Below, piece after piece: positions 1 through 12,649 of a stretch of 64,000 nucleotides of DNA. Below the pieces are notes generated by a model, which was given only the letters and a program-made list of their open reading frames with translations, ran no database searches and was not told the DNA's origin. This stretch comes from Antedon mediterranea (taxonomy: Eukaryota > Echinodermata > Crinoidea > Comatulida > Antedonidae). The stretch covers positions 5,926,922 through 5,990,921 of the forward strand of contig NC_092678.1 in the NCBI RefSeq assembly GCF_964355755.1, read 5' to 3'. The translations under genes were made by a program, and so were the position numbers. Each line of letters starts with the position of its first letter. The stretch's first letter is position 1.

Positions 1-800
1 TCATCCGTTTCTCGGTCACCAATAAAGTGGACCTAGAATCAACCCTACAGCATATGCCTAATTGTTTATCTACATTTCATTCTTTTAAGAAAGACTAATT
101 TCAATCTAATTGAGTCAGTCAATGTTCTACTTCAATCTGAATCAGAGTTGTTAATCTAACAATGGACTATACATAGTTCATTCGTTTACTAAAGACTACA
201 TTTCATTCTAATTGATTCAGTCATTCTACTTCAATCTGAATCCGAGTTGTTCATTTAACAAATGACTAGGCCTATACCCTAGTTCATTATTCTAATAAAG
301 ACTATATTCCAATCTAATTTCAGTAAATGTTCTACTTCAATCTGAATCTGAGTTGTTAATCTAACAAAGGAATAGGCCTATAGTTCATTATTCTAAGAAA
401 AACTATATTTTAATCTCATCGAGTCAATCAATGTTCTATTTCAATCTGAATCCGAGTTGTTAATCTACAATGGACTATACCTAGTTCATTCGTTTAGTAA
501 AGACTATATTTCAATCTAATTGAGTTAGTCAATGTTCTACTTCAATCTGAATCCGAATTGTTAATCTAACAATGGACTAATAGACTTGTTCATTCGTTTA
601 GTAAAGACTATATTCCAATCTAATTTCATTAAATGTTCTACTTCAATCTGAATCGAGTTGTTAATCTAATAAAGGAATTTCGTTCATTATTCTAAGAAAT
701 ATATATTATTATAGAAATATTTCAATCTCATTGAGTCAATCAATGTTCTACTTCAATCTGAATCCTAGTTGTTAATTTAACAAAGGACTATATTACACTC
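1..800. repeat. Degenerate ~100-bp satellite, about 7 copies
   Basis: The phrase CTTCAATCTGAATC-x-GAGTTGTTAATCTAAC recurs near 135, 233, 338, 441, 542, 644 and 754, a spacing of about 98-110 bp. Between copies are TTCATTCGTTTA and AAGACTATATTTCAATCTAA. Copies differ by small indels and substitutions. The array runs off the left edge. Confidence 0.85.
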
Positions 801-1374
801 TTTTACTGCAATATGAACTATTCCAAATTTGCCTTGCATGTAATTACTATAAAATTTAAATGCTCAGGGATAAATCAAACAGACATAGCCTTAAAGCAAT
901 GGTACTTACTACAATGTTGATGGGTTAAAATACGTAACAATCTACGCAATTTATGCATTGAACTAATATTCTTGTCACATCTAATTCAATTAAACTATTG
1001 TTCTAGATGCATAAACATTCAAAGAAAACGGTTTTAAAACATTCCGAAAGATCATAAAAATGCATTGGAATCCAGCATTCTCGTTTGAGGCTGCAACGAT
1101 TTAAATAAAGTTCACAAAGATGCCGATATTACTGATCTTAAAGATTGAATTTGATAAAAATGAATACAAATTATTTCGAGCAAATAGGCCTAAATATCAT
1201 TGGAATATTGTAAGTACAGTGGGCTTACAGTTACATGGCATCGACATCTGATCATCAACTTCTCTCTGACGCAAGCTACTTCGCGGTACTGTAGCTAACA
1301 GAAAAAGAAACAAGAAGTTGACACTAGTAAACTTTATTTTTTGAACAAACGTCGTGAAAGAAAGTTTGCCGGTG

Positions 1375-1483
1375 TAGATCAGGTTAGCAACTGAGGTAAA
1401 CTGCAGAAAACTAGTTTGCAGAAGTTTAGGCCATGCTAATTCTGAACAAACTAGTTTGTGAATCAAAATGACAGCCTTTGTAG
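1375..1483 (+). repeat. 109-bp direct repeat, copy 1
   Basis: Begins TAGATCAGGTTAGCAACTG and ends GCCTTTGTAG. A copy with only two mismatches by eye lies at 2231-2339. Contains the palindromic AACTAGTTTG. From here to about 1760 there are further AAACT-AGTTT-like pieces, suggesting a decayed inverted-repeat element. Confidence 0.85.
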
Positions 1484-2230
1484 GTTTAGACTACAATGGA
1501 AAACTTGTTTTCTTTGTTAGTCCAGTTGACAAACTGCAGACAATAGGTTTTCAGTCTACACACATTAGTTTCCAAACTAGAGAAAACTCCGATTTCGCAA
1601 ACAAAAAAGTTTGCTGGTGTTCTCCAAACTTAACAGTGGCAAACTCCGAATTTGCAAAAAAAGTTAGCACATTTTTTCTTTGGAAACTTTGTGAAGAAAA
1701 GACTTCCTAGTGTAGGCCCAGAGCTGTTAACAAACTGAAGGTAACATGTTTTCAGAGGTCTACACAAACAACAGTAATGATATACACACTAACATACATT
1801 TTCCTATCGTTTGTTTCAATACCAAAGTTAAAGCAATACGTCGATTTGTTGATTGAAGCTGTTGCCAGGTTATATCACGTATTCTCCGAGGAATCATCCT
1901 ATTCACCAGTGTTCTAATATTCTAAATGTATCACATTTCTGGCAAACAATACTGTATATAGTTACAGTTATGTAAATTACATCAATATTGTTCTTATCGA
2001 TGTTTTCTTATTTGAATTACTTCAACATTTGAATAGTAGTAATTTGCCAATTATAAAATGGTGTTCGTTTAATTATAAACTAATAGTTTAATTTCAATAG
2101 ACCCCGAAGCCAAGCGAATTTAATTACATAGATGATATTGTTTTGTAGAATAATATTAGTCAAATCAACACCGAAGAATGACATCTGGATTTTATATTTT
2201 AGCCGATTCTAGCACTGTATGTTTTATCAG

Positions 2231-2339
2231 TAGATCAGGTTAGCAACTGAGGTAAACTGCAGAAAATTAGTTTGCAGAAGTTTAGGCCATGCTTATTCTG
2301 AACAAACTAGTTTGTGAATCAAAATGACAGCCTTTGTAG
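2231..2339 (+). repeat. 109-bp direct repeat, copy 2
   Basis: Near-identical copy of 1375-1483, same orientation, 856 bp further on. The 1484-2230 interval is AT-rich with no gene seen. The pair could be a recent segmental duplication or the ends of a small mobile unit. Confidence 0.85.
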
Positions 2340-2424
2340 TTTTATCTTTTCTCTAATGTTAAATAGTGTTCTTACTATTTTTCGATAGTACATTTGTTTG
2401 TACATTTCAACTTAACCTTAACAA

Positions 2425-2970
2425 CGAAACTGCAACGAAAAGCAAAACTAACACCACAAGGTGAAATTCATGAACTACACAGACTAAAGACATTGTCATA
2501 AGTTAAGTTCGTTGACTCGGTTATATACTCTCGGATATAACTGAATGATCCGTGAAAACGCAACGTAACGAGCACACGTTAAAGATTGTCCCTCCCCCTC
2601 CCCGCAGGAACAAGAAATAAAGGTTGATTTAAATTGAACATAAAAATACGCAAAATGAAACACTCGATTCTATCTGTACGGTCCTATATCTCCAGGACAA
2701 AAAAAAATAACCTTAAAAAATATAGTTGCCAACGAAAAGCAAAAGTAAAACTAACATCACAAGGTGTGGCTGATGAGCAAAACGAAATAATTGACACAAG
2801 GACAACAAATATAAGCACGTACGTGCAAAAAAAGCAATAGTTAATATTAAAAAATAAATACAAAATTGGCACGCACACAAGGATATAACTAAATTTGAAC
2901 TCACCACCAAGATAAGTTAGATGATCGGCGAAGACGCAGAATTACGCACACGTTAAACAAGCGTAGACAA
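2425..2970. repeat. Diverged ~300-bp tandem duplication
   Basis: CAACGAAAAGCAAAACTAAC and ACAAGGTG at 2427-2462 recur at 2729-2765. GGATATAACT followed by GATC-x-G, AAAACGCA and CACACGTTAAA at 2532-2584 recurs at 2880-2957. The small open frames here (about 60-68 aa, both strands) show no family features. Confidence 0.55.
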
Positions 2971-3427
2971 AATACATCTTGCCAGCCGTTTTTAAAAGTG
3001 TTGATGCAAAACGAAATTAAATTTACAAACAGTACAAAACCTCAAATGATCGTAACCTTTCGTGAACTTTATCAATAAACGCCAACATAAATTATTATAG
3101 CAAGAACAATTATTTTCATTAAATCATAATCAAATTAATGTACATCACCGCGCTCACAAATTGATACATTGTCTACTCTTTTCCGAAACAAATAACTGAA
3201 ATCTATAACGATCGATAAATATTAAACGCTCGAGTTCTGCGTGTAATTGTTGATCCCCAAAGGGCAGTGAACCCCGCCAGACAATTGGCCGTCAATGAGT
3301 TGATAGTGTCAACAAAGAGGCACACAAATTTACAGAAAGAATTAAGTCAAACGTCACAATATACATGTACGAATATCAATATCCATTTACCGAAATGTAA
3401 TATCGCCGACTGCGCAACACAATCAGT

Positions 3428-3915
3428 AGAACCATAAGGGGACACCTTTGGGACCGATAAATCCCCTTAAAAGGCATGTCGTCTGAATAGCGGTTAGCTA
3501 TAGTGTTACAATACATTGCCCTTTCTTTTTACAGGAAAGAGGTATCCCAAGGGTTTTACTAACCATACATATTAAGTGTTATACATATACAGTGACCTGA
3601 GACTGTTTCCTTTTCATATCTGTTGATTCAAAATTGATTATGATGGAGAAAATTTGGGTCCTAAAGGTGTCTAGTTTGTGGCAGTACTGGGCGTGTTTAG
3701 ACTCAAACTATCTCTGTACAATACGATATTCAAACTTTCACTTACAATGGTACACTTTTCCATGGAAGGAACGAGGAAAAAACAATTCTGTCGTAACATT
3801 ATCATGTCCATCTCAGTGTAAGAACACATCCACTGTAGAACGCCTACTCTGGGGGACACCCTGTGAAGGGGACAACCTGTGAATGGGACACCCTGTGAAT
3901 GGGACACCCTAAGGG
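3428..3915. mobile_element. Family E (pogo-like) MITE remnants
   Basis: Family E is a dispersed repeat made of AGGGGACACCTTTGGGACC-type blocks in both orientations, joined by TAGTGTTA-AATACATTGCCC. One copy covers about 3428-3560. A second block at 3850-3912 has GGGACACCCTGTGAA repeated three times. The 3561-3850 stretch between has no gene. Confidence 0.6.
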
Positions 3916-4254
3916 GCCACACGGAATGAACTACGAATAATATATAACACTGCATTACAAACTCCTAGACACTGTAGTGTATAGGCACCAACATACAGAA
4001 GTTACATTTGCAACTATTTAGGTTAATTTATAATACAATAAAATAAAATTGTGAAGAAGAACAACACGCTCTGACCTGTATTTGACAATATGCAGGTAGA
4101 GATATAACTTAAGTTACGTTTCCTAAGAGATGTGATCGAACAAAATTGATGTTAATATCTACCAGTATGTATGATGCACATCTTAATAAAGAAGCGAGTA
4201 TCTAGGACTAGCACAACATTAAGCTTCTCATTCATTTCAGAAAGTATCCTATAT

Positions 4255-4470
4255 CCCAAAAAAGAAAGCAGGTTTATTCGTTCGTTTATTTGACACAATC
4301 TGGAGCCAACAAAGTATCCTCAGCGATGTCCACTGAATAGAGGTTGGTCATGTGGTGTGTCAATATATCCTCTTTGTATCACGGGAAAGTGTCCCCTGAA
4401 TTAGAACGTCTTCTGAATAAGACGATCCAAAGAAAGGGGTTCCCGTACATGTCATTCTTTGATCTCCGTT
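4255..4470. mobile_element. Family E MITE remnant
   Basis: GATGTCCACTGAATAGAGG, GGGAAAGTGTCCCCTGAA and GGGGTTCCCGTACA are the family E blocks in their usual order. No coding content. 4471-4790 shows nothing further. Confidence 0.5.
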
Positions 4471-4799
4471 TCATCAATCTTACCCCCACTGCTGTTGGCA
4501 ACAGACAGTACAGTACCGGGAATATACTGAAATGGCGGGCCTTGTAATATACCAATCAAATATGGGGACCCATCCAAATGAACGGTTTGCTCTGCACAAT
4601 TAGTGACCACACATGAGCAAAAATATTCCAGACTTTTTATACAGTAAACAAGTAACCAACAATGATAAGAGGGTGGAAAATATACGTTGCTGCATTCTAA
4701 GGAAAAAGGAGATCAAGACAAAAGAAAGGATAGAGAGATGAAATATACAAACACGGCAACCTGGATGAGAATGGCACAGAAATGAAAATTGCTAGAGAA

Positions 4800-5178
4800 G
4801 GGCTTCACCCAACCATGGATGAAGATGATGAATAAGATGAAAAAGATGGAAAAGATGAAGATGAAGCTGAAGATGATGACGATGAAGCTAATGATGATGA
4901 AGATGAAGCTGATGATGATTAAGCTGAAGCTGTTGATGATGACGATGAAGCTAATGATGATGACGATGAAGCTAATGATGATGAAGATGAAGCTGAAGAT
5001 GATGACGATGAAGCTAATGATGATGAAGATGAAGCTGATGATGATGACGATGAAGCTGATGATGATGAAGCTGATTACGATAAAGCTGATGACGATGAAG
5101 CTGATGATGATGACGATAAAGCTGATGATGATGAAGCTGATGATGATGATGACGATGATGATGATCATCATGATGAGA
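4800..5178. repeat. GAT-rich imperfect microsatellite
   Basis: GATGATGAAGCTGATGATGA-type units, 15-30 bp long, repeated for about 380 bp. The lack of stops gives 147- and 166-residue open frames on both strands made of Met/Lys/Leu or Ile/Ser/Phe only, which marks them as repeat artefacts. From 5179 to 6020 nothing recognisable. Confidence 0.9.
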
Positions 5179-6023
5179 AAGAATGCGATTATTAAAAGCA
5201 CACAATCGAACAAGTTTATATTGTTGAAATAGACATTTTAATGTTCGATATTACGACAGATTATCGATTCAACATTTACAATTTTTAATGACAATCAGTG
5301 CCGAAAAATATTTGTTGTAAGCAAAATACAACGTAGTTACCCTGAGCGCAGCTTTTTTCAACGCCTAGTGACTGTTGCGCCGGATGGTTAACTTGAAGAT
5401 AAAATATGTTATTTAAATATCACGATTAAAAACCGCACTTTTAATATCCCTTTTCTTAATTTATACATTTTCACGACCAAACGTAAATTATGCAATAACC
5501 AACTACTACAGACGACCAGCCTATAGCGAAAGGTGCCATGTTAATTTAATGTAACGATTAATGCTCTCATGTCTCCCGAATTCTAGCTGATCTGGGCAAT
5601 TACATTTATTTATGAGCGTAAATGTTTGTTAATACGCGACTAAAATCCGAATGACCGCTGTTTATTGATCCACTCAATTTTAGCAATACGTTTAGTGTAA
5701 CTACACATGGATATCAAAACCATATTTATTTGCAAGCAGTAATACTACAAAAAAAAGATATATCTAGATTATGTCTTTAAAACGTTTGTCCGAGCCAGCG
5801 CATAAAAACAGTGGATACAATTTTCCAGTGTTTTTTAAAAAAAACTCACGCAATCATGCCACCAGGAAATGACACCACACACACTTCGGCCAAGTCCGAT
5901 TAATGTTTTGTAAACATATCTTAAGATTGTAATATATCCTGCCTTTAGAAAGATGAATCATGGTGTCCCCAATAGCATCGACACAACAGGTTTAATTGAT
6001 TGATTAAATTTATAACATCAAAT

Positions 6024-6235
6024 TGTCTTCGGGTGGACGTAGATGTCTTCGGGTGGACGCATATGTCTTCGGGTGGACGCAGATGTCCTTCGGATAATGA
6101 CCATTCGTATGGGACACAACTATTTAGGAGACACTTTGAAAGAAATGAGGGGCAATGCTTTAACAATACGCAACCCCTCTTCAGGGGACAATCTTATTAA
6201 AGGGACACTTTATTGAGTCCCAAAGATCTCCCTTT
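6024..6235. repeat. 20-bp triplicate followed by family E remnant
   Basis: GTCTTCGGGTGGACGCAGAT-type 20-mers repeat three times (6024-6083) with a partial fourth. They run into family E blocks (GGGACACAACTATT, GGGGACAATCTTATT, GGGACACTTTATTGAGTCCC). 6236-6730 has no recognisable feature. Confidence 0.6.
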
Positions 6236-6734
6236 AAATAGTATTCCGAATGCAAACCTGCTTGCGATTTGGCGCTACTGTAGTTTGTATCTAATGGGAC
6301 ATTAAATCAAAACATCTTTTAAAGGCCTAAAACAATAACAAACTACTCGAATTATACCACTTTAATTTATTAGTGAAAGAGATATTTATAGAAAGCTTTT
6401 CTAGTTTAAAAACAATATGCAAAATCTGTTATACAAATATCAAACGATATACATTGTCACACATAATAAAAATAAGTGTTAAATATATATTTAATAACGT
6501 GGAATAAGCAATCAACCACACGCGCACGCACTTCGGAAAAAAAAATCTACACAAGATTAAGCGAAAATAAAAATTATTAATTTTTACAAGAAAGACAATG
6601 TTTATGACAAATATAAAGAAAGTAACTTGAAATGAAAACTGATACTAACTTAATAATTTAGAATATAATAGTTCTTGTTCACACTAAAGTCATGTCCAGT
6701 ATAATTAACAGCAAAATGGTTCAATAATCTTTCT

Positions 6735-6960
6735 AATTTATAAGCACCCGATTCTCTGTATCATCTCCTAATGAGCTTTTATAGATTGGTAATTTACACA
6801 AGCTCATTGGTATTACATATGGCATATTTGTTTCAGTATCATGGCAAATTCGGTAATAAAGCGTCACATATGTATAACATGTACTGACTGTATCATGGCT
6901 AATGTATGATACATGTGGCACTGTATCTCACAAATTGACTATGATACTGGAAAATGCAAA
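6735..6960. mobile_element. Family D MITE
   Basis: Family D copies have inverted arms with CAGTATCATRG...AATTCGGTAATA and CTATGATACTGG plus an outer CTGTATCTC. Here GTATCATGGCAAATTCGGTAA (6837-) faces GACTATGATACTGG (6938-). Other copies: 10926-11115, 22128-22345, 46786-46985. Confidence 0.6.
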
Positions 6961-7500
6961 GAATCGGCTATTCTGAGAACCGTTTAAATCCTAGACATTG
7001 TTAAGTGTCTGTTTACCATTCTGATCACGAATATTAAATATATTACAGTGTTTTGATACAGTATGAACATTTTTGCATAAATGGGCACAATTTAATGTGA
7101 ACTCAAACGTAGTATAAATACCATCATTGTGAAATGGAGCATGACGATGTCACATACAGTAATAACACGTCATCTTTAGGCCTACAAACATATAATAATC
7201 ATTCAAAATATTTTTTTGTACAAATAATTTATTATTTCATCCAGACAGTGTGACATCAAACTTAAATAAAACAAGCCAGCACAAACATTTAGTACCTTAC
7301 TAACGATTTTGGAAGAATTGTGGTCCAATTTCGTTTTTAAATCATCATTTAGTATTTTTATATATACATATATATTTATTGTTTTCTTTTCACAAACATT
7401 TATACATTACATGTACAATGACACCATAAATCCATATGCATTTTATCTGCCATATCAAGGTTTGTGGTACCATTAATAAGAGGAGGAATTAGCAAGCACG

Positions 7501-7707
7501 TCAGCATCATTTTACTGCAGTTACTGCAGTAACCACATTTTGTTTACACTTTATCATATTTATGCAATTTTAAGCAAGCTTTTTTCGGTAATCATACAGT
7601 GTTTCTTGCAATTACCATCAATTATGCTGCAGTAACAAAAATGTAATTGCTGCAGTAACAAAAATGCAGTTGCTGCAGTAACTGCAGTAGAATAATTTTG
7701 ACATGAT
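7501..7707. mobile_element. Family A MITE (TGCAG palindrome)
   Basis: Left arm TCATTTTACTGCAGTTACTG faces right arm CAGTAACTGCAGTAGAATAA, then TTTTGACATGA. The interior has AAGCAAGCTTTTTT, shared by other copies. A TGCTGCAGTAACAAAAATG unit is tandemly repeated near the right end (7624-7670). Confidence 0.8.
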
Positions 7708-7899
7708 ATCTGACCATGCACTTGCATCAACTATTTTAAAAGGTTTTAATATTGGAACTTAAAATGTTCCCACAATTTTCCTAAAACGATACCATGGGAC
7801 AAAAATACAACACATGATCGCCCTTACTTCTAACCTACTAGTGTAAGATGGGACTTTTTGTTTTTGTGAATTTTTTTAATATAGCAATAGAAACTCTCC

Positions 7900-9352
7900 T
7901 TTGAGAAACCCTTATTTAGAGGACATCCCTATTCAAGGGATACCCCTATTCAGGTGATACCCCTATTAAGGGAACGCTTCAAGTAAAATCATCATCATTT
8001 TAGGGTCCCAAAGGTGCCCCTCTAATAGGGGTTCTTCTGTAGGCTTTATTACAGTAGGATCAACCAATTATTTACTTATTTACAACATTTATTGTGACAA
8101 AAGGAGTCAATGCGTACCAACTTCAAACCGACACATAACGCAGCGCTTAGTAGCAAAAATAAAGTTTGAGGTCGTTAGCTTTGATACTCTTAGTGTACAC
8201 ATTTACAAATTTATAAATGAGGAAAAATAGAGATTGCATATCAAACATCAATGGCAAGAGAATTCAATCCCACAGGATAATACATGCATAGGGAAATTAT
8301 AAAGAAAAAGAACCAAGGCAACCCTTATTGAAGAGACACATCTGGTAAAAGAACACTTTCCTGTGAAATGAATCAGGGGCAATGTATGTTTTAACATCAT
8401 ATGGCCAAACCCTATCAGGGGACACACCCTTATTAAGGGAACACTATTAAAGGGAGACACCTATTCAGGAGACACAATATTATCTATAATATAATTTTAA
8501 AAATAAGATGAATATGTGGAAAATGTATGATAAATAATTCTATATTTTCAGACATTTTTCCTGCTTTTTGTACATTTTTTATACCTGAATAAACAAAAAT
8601 ATGTTTTAACATCATATGGCCAAACTCTATTCAGGGAACACCTTTATAAAGGGGAAACACTATTAAAGAGACACAGTTAAGAGACACCCCTATTACCAGG
8701 ACACTATGTTAGGTCGTGAATGTGTCCCTTTAATAGAGGTTCCTACTGTAAATGTATCATTTAATATTCAAGGCAAAACTGGGTTGATACAAGCTCTATC
8801 TAATTCTGAATTAATTGGCCTAATTTCAGATTTTTCATCTCATATTTGTGTCACATTTGATTAGATTTTGAAACGGTAACCTAGTTACAACTGTATCAAT
8901 TGTTTTAACAGCTGTTGATGTTTTGTCTGTGCTTTTCAACAAAATAATATGCAATGTATCATATAATAAATATTAATATTTTTTAACAAGATTGAGGAAT
9001 AACATAATAATAATAACAGATTAATTAACATATTAATCATTTAGGTCCCAATGTTACAATAAAGAGACGAACATTATTATTTTGACATAGAGTAGAGTTC
9101 CTTCTTTGGGACACCAATATTCATTACATGGGAGACCTATTAATGGGGACGATTTCGGTAGAAACTGTTATTTCCTTTAATTCATTTGGACTGAATTAAA
9201 TAAACAAAATAAGAAATGAATAAAATTACCAAGGAGAAATGCATGTTTTAATACTATAGCCAACCTCTATTCAGGGGACATCTCTATTAAGGGGACAAAT
9301 TGAGGAGTCCTGAAGGCAATTGTGTCCTTTTAATAGATTCTACAGTACATGA
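7900..9352. mobile_element. Cluster of family E MITE remnants
   Basis: At least five blocks of alternating GGGACAC-CTATTCAGG / TTAATAGGGG sequence lie near 7905-8050, 8325-8470, 8620-8755, 9050-9155 and 9255-9352. Several end in TTC-x-ACTGTA or ACAGTA, as expected for pogo-type CAGTA ends. AT-rich filler between them holds no gene. Confidence 0.6.
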
Positions 9353-9719
9353 CCATAGTATAACAAAATAGGCCTACAGTACTGTATTGTAATATACATT
9401 AAATACATATAAGAAATGCATATAAGAAATACATATAAGAAATGCTCTTATCCCATTAAAATGGAGTAGATTTAAAAGTAACCTAAGGGAACATTACTTA
9501 CCCGTTGATTAAGTTAATAAACAATTGGAAGGAAATATTACAGTACTTTGTACTTAATTTACTATTAACATATTTTAATGTAAATTGAAAATAATTTTTT
9601 ATTTTATAGTTGTTTATTTATAAGTAATTTAGCATTTACATATATAAACTATAGGCTTAATATAATTAAGTTATTCTTTTAAGATATTAACTTTATCATC
9701 ATCTATATTATATATATTA

Positions 9720-9925
9720 TTTGTAATAATTAGTCACTGGTTGGAGGTACACACCTAATTGGCGACAGTGGCTTAGGCTGTTTTGTGCTTTCCTGGCAGC
9801 TAGTGGCTATGATTTTATATTTTCTTTTGCGTTGCGTTTGTTTAATTTGTTGATTTGTATTATATTTTGTAAAATGTATCTTTTGCCTGAATAAATAATA
9901 ATAATAATAATAATAATAATATTAA
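9720..9925 (+). mobile_element. LINE/SINE 3' tail with (ATA)n
   Basis: GGCGACAGTGGCTTAGGCTG leads to TTTTGCCTGAATAAATAATAA and an (ATA) run ending at about 9920. GCCTGAATAAATAATAATAA is a typical non-LTR retrotransposon 3' end. No reverse-transcriptase frame precedes it, so this is a 5'-truncated insertion. Confidence 0.55.
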
Positions 9926-10118
9926 AATGTCATGCTATAAAGGTCTGTCAGTGTTGTGACATTAAAAGTATAACATTACAGTGTCAAAAACTCAAGGGTA
10001 CAATTATGAATTTCAAAATAAATATAAAATCTTGTCCATCCTTAATTGGCTCGCGCATAATCAAAAATAAAACAAGTTATAATGGTTGTTGGTTGTTGTA
10101 GAATGTGCAGATAGATAA

Positions 10119-10212
10119 TGGATCATTTTAAAATTATTCTAATGCAGTTACTGCAGTAACTACTACGTTTACTATTTATTTATTGCAGTAAAATAAATTT
10201 TACATGATTCCA
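10119..10212. mobile_element. Short family A MITE
   Basis: GGATCATTTTAAAATTATTC and TGCAGTTACTGCAGTAAC form the left arm; TGCAGTAAAATAAATTTTAC and ATGATTCC form the right. Only about 95 bp, so nearly all arm. Confidence 0.65.
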
Positions 10213-10306
10213 AAACAATATATTATAAATATAGCTAAAATTTCCATTTTAATTTATTTGTATCTATATACATTACAGTATATTTTATAATTTATTATTA
10301 ATTTTT

Positions 10307-10574
10307 TAAAATCATATTTTTTAACTGGAAAGTATACAGAATTATTCTACTGCAATTACTGCAGTAACTACATTGTTTTTACTGCAGTAACTACATTGTT
10401 TTTACTGAAATAACATATTATTTAATTCGTTTCAATGCAGAAGTCACTGTAGCAAACAATGAATTTGATTAGTCAGAAAAAGCTTCCTAAAAAAACAAGT
10501 TAAAAGCGAAATGTAGTTACTGCAGTAACTGCAGTAGAATAAGTCTGTATACTTTCCAGTTAAAAATATGATTT
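10307..10574. mobile_element. Family A MITE with ~60-bp inverted arms
   Basis: The arms 10307-10371 and 10513-10574 are near-perfect reverse complements, running from ATCATATTTTTTAACTGGAA through GTATACAG-AATTATTCTACTGCA to GTAACTACA. The interior repeats CTGCAGTAACTACATTGTTT and has AAAAAGCTTCCTAAAAAAAC. In single strand this folds into a long hairpin. Confidence 0.85.
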
Positions 10575-10925
10575 AAAAAAATTATGTATGGTCCCTTTAT
10601 ACAAGGTTATTAATCATATCCAAACACTAATGCTAAATACTAATTAAATTTTGTTTAATTAGTTAGTTACTAATCTTGAGTATTGATGTTTCTTCAAATA
10701 TCTAGTTTGGTTCAACAAATGAACATGTTCTTGTAACCAAGTCACGTCGACGTTTGATCTTTATTTTGTATTAAGTTAATCAATTCGATCGAAAGAAAAA
10801 AACCATTATCGCTTCAACAACAAACATTAAAGGGAAAATTAGATATTTCAGAGAAGAGAAATATCTATAAATCAAATGAAAAATATTATAGAAAAAAAAT
10901 ATATATATATATATAAAAGTCTAGG

Positions 10926-11115
10926 TACTGTATCTAGATTTCTCCAGTATCATAGGAATATTTGGTAATACAACATCACATGTGTTTTACAAGTATCTCC
11001 TAATATCATATATCATAATATAACCATTAACCTTACATGATAGGCACTACATGTGATGCACATGGGATGCTGTATTACCAAATATTCCTATGATACTGGC
11101 ATATTGTAGAATGTG
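10926..11115. mobile_element. Family D MITE with strong inverted arms
   Basis: CCAGTATCATAGGAATATTT (10943-) is mirrored by AAATATTCCTATGATACTGG (11079-), followed by GGTAATACA / TGTATTACC and CACATG / CATGTG. Arms of about 35 bp with few mismatches. An (AT)n tract at 10892-10915 precedes it. Confidence 0.8.
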
Positions 11116-11119
11116 GAGG

Positions 11120-12645
11120 TACAACATTGAGAATCAGGTGAAAAAACTTAGAAAATGAGAAAAAAAAATAATTTTAAAGCAGAATTAAAACTAAAATTGA
11201 GATAATAGGAACATGTTATGTTTTATGTTATGGTAATGACCCCATATTGACCTTACAACATGTTGATATGGTACCATAAAACACCATTTTGTTGTAGCAA
11301 AATAAATATGTTTTATAAGATATTTTTCTTAAACATTCATATAAATCTGTGTTTGATTAAAGTGGAAAAGTTTTGGAAATGAGATGGAAAAATGAAATTC
11401 AAAATTGTCTGACAGAACAATATTTGAAACATGTATCTTATCAATACATCTTGGGAAATATTATGACGACGACAACTGAATATAAATATTTGTATTAGAA
11501 TTCAAAATGGACGAATTCTAGCATTTAATGTTTGCACACTAAGTAGACATAAGGGTGTAATAAGCCGTGCAACACACAATCCAAGTAATAACAGTTACGA
11601 AATAACGCATAACGATGATATACCCTTAATACAACATAGATTGTCCCTCGTGCCGTGCATGACAACTGCGAATAAACACGCGTGATGAAATACTATACGG
11701 ACGCACGCTGGATTAGATTTTAAAAGATGAAAATCGCAAAGTGTAAATTCTCGAGGAAATGTGTAAATTCCAGGTTAAGATATAATAAATCACATTCAAG
11801 GTATGGACAATAAATGGAAACATTAAATTCCTTCGCTAATACATCTAAATTTTATTTCCAAGGATATGTTTGTTTACTTTCCTAGTTCACTTCAAATTTT
11901 AATTTATTTATTTCTAGTAACCAAACTTCATTATCATATCATGTACATTAATATAATATATGCGCATAAAGAAGAATAATTCAACTTTATAAGGGTTTCT
12001 GAATTTTATCTTTACAAATTAAATTATTTATCACATTAAAAAAATATACCTCATGAAAATTTGTTTAAATTCAAAGCGACAGATGTATTTAGTACATATT
12101 GAAAGAAAAAAATATTTTTCACGAATCTAGTACTGAGTGAAAGTTATACATTTGAGTGATGATTACCGCATGGGACAAATTTGAATAACTGGGTCAAGAA
12201 AACCTATGTACAATAAAACATATTTGAATATGAAATATGTATTAAAAATGACAGAATACGGTAAAATATTCATAAAGGTATGTGTATTGTAATGGCGTGA
12301 CATAAAAATTCTAAAAATATCTATAAATATTGTAAATGGAATTAATAAAACTAAAATCAATAAATTTTATTTGTTCTATGTATATTGTAAAATATGAGCA
12401 GCTAGTCGAGCGCAATCCTTCAAGTATGTTGTCGTTGGTTCAAATCTTAAGTTTAATTTGATTCACAATTTATGGTCTATCAGTTAAGTGCCATCTTTTA
12501 GAATATCTTATCTTTTGTTCAAATTACTGAATGTTAAATTCAATTTTCTTATGAGCCATTACCACAGAAAAAGTGCCATACTTATGTTTCTGTATTTTGG
12601 GTTCAAATCACTGAATAAGTATAGATTTTGACTGCCAAATGTAAT
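11120..12645. other. AT-rich stretch without recognisable features
   Basis: No coding-like frame, known repeat or long inverted repeat was seen on either strand. The 65-residue frame at 12360-12163 (minus) is hydrophobic by AT bias only. Confidence 0.5.
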
Positions 12646-12649
12646 GCAA

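Noticed and set aside
4713-5232. 147- and 166-residue Met/Lys- or Ile/Phe-rich frames
   Set aside because: They arise from a GAT-type microsatellite with no stop codons on either strand.
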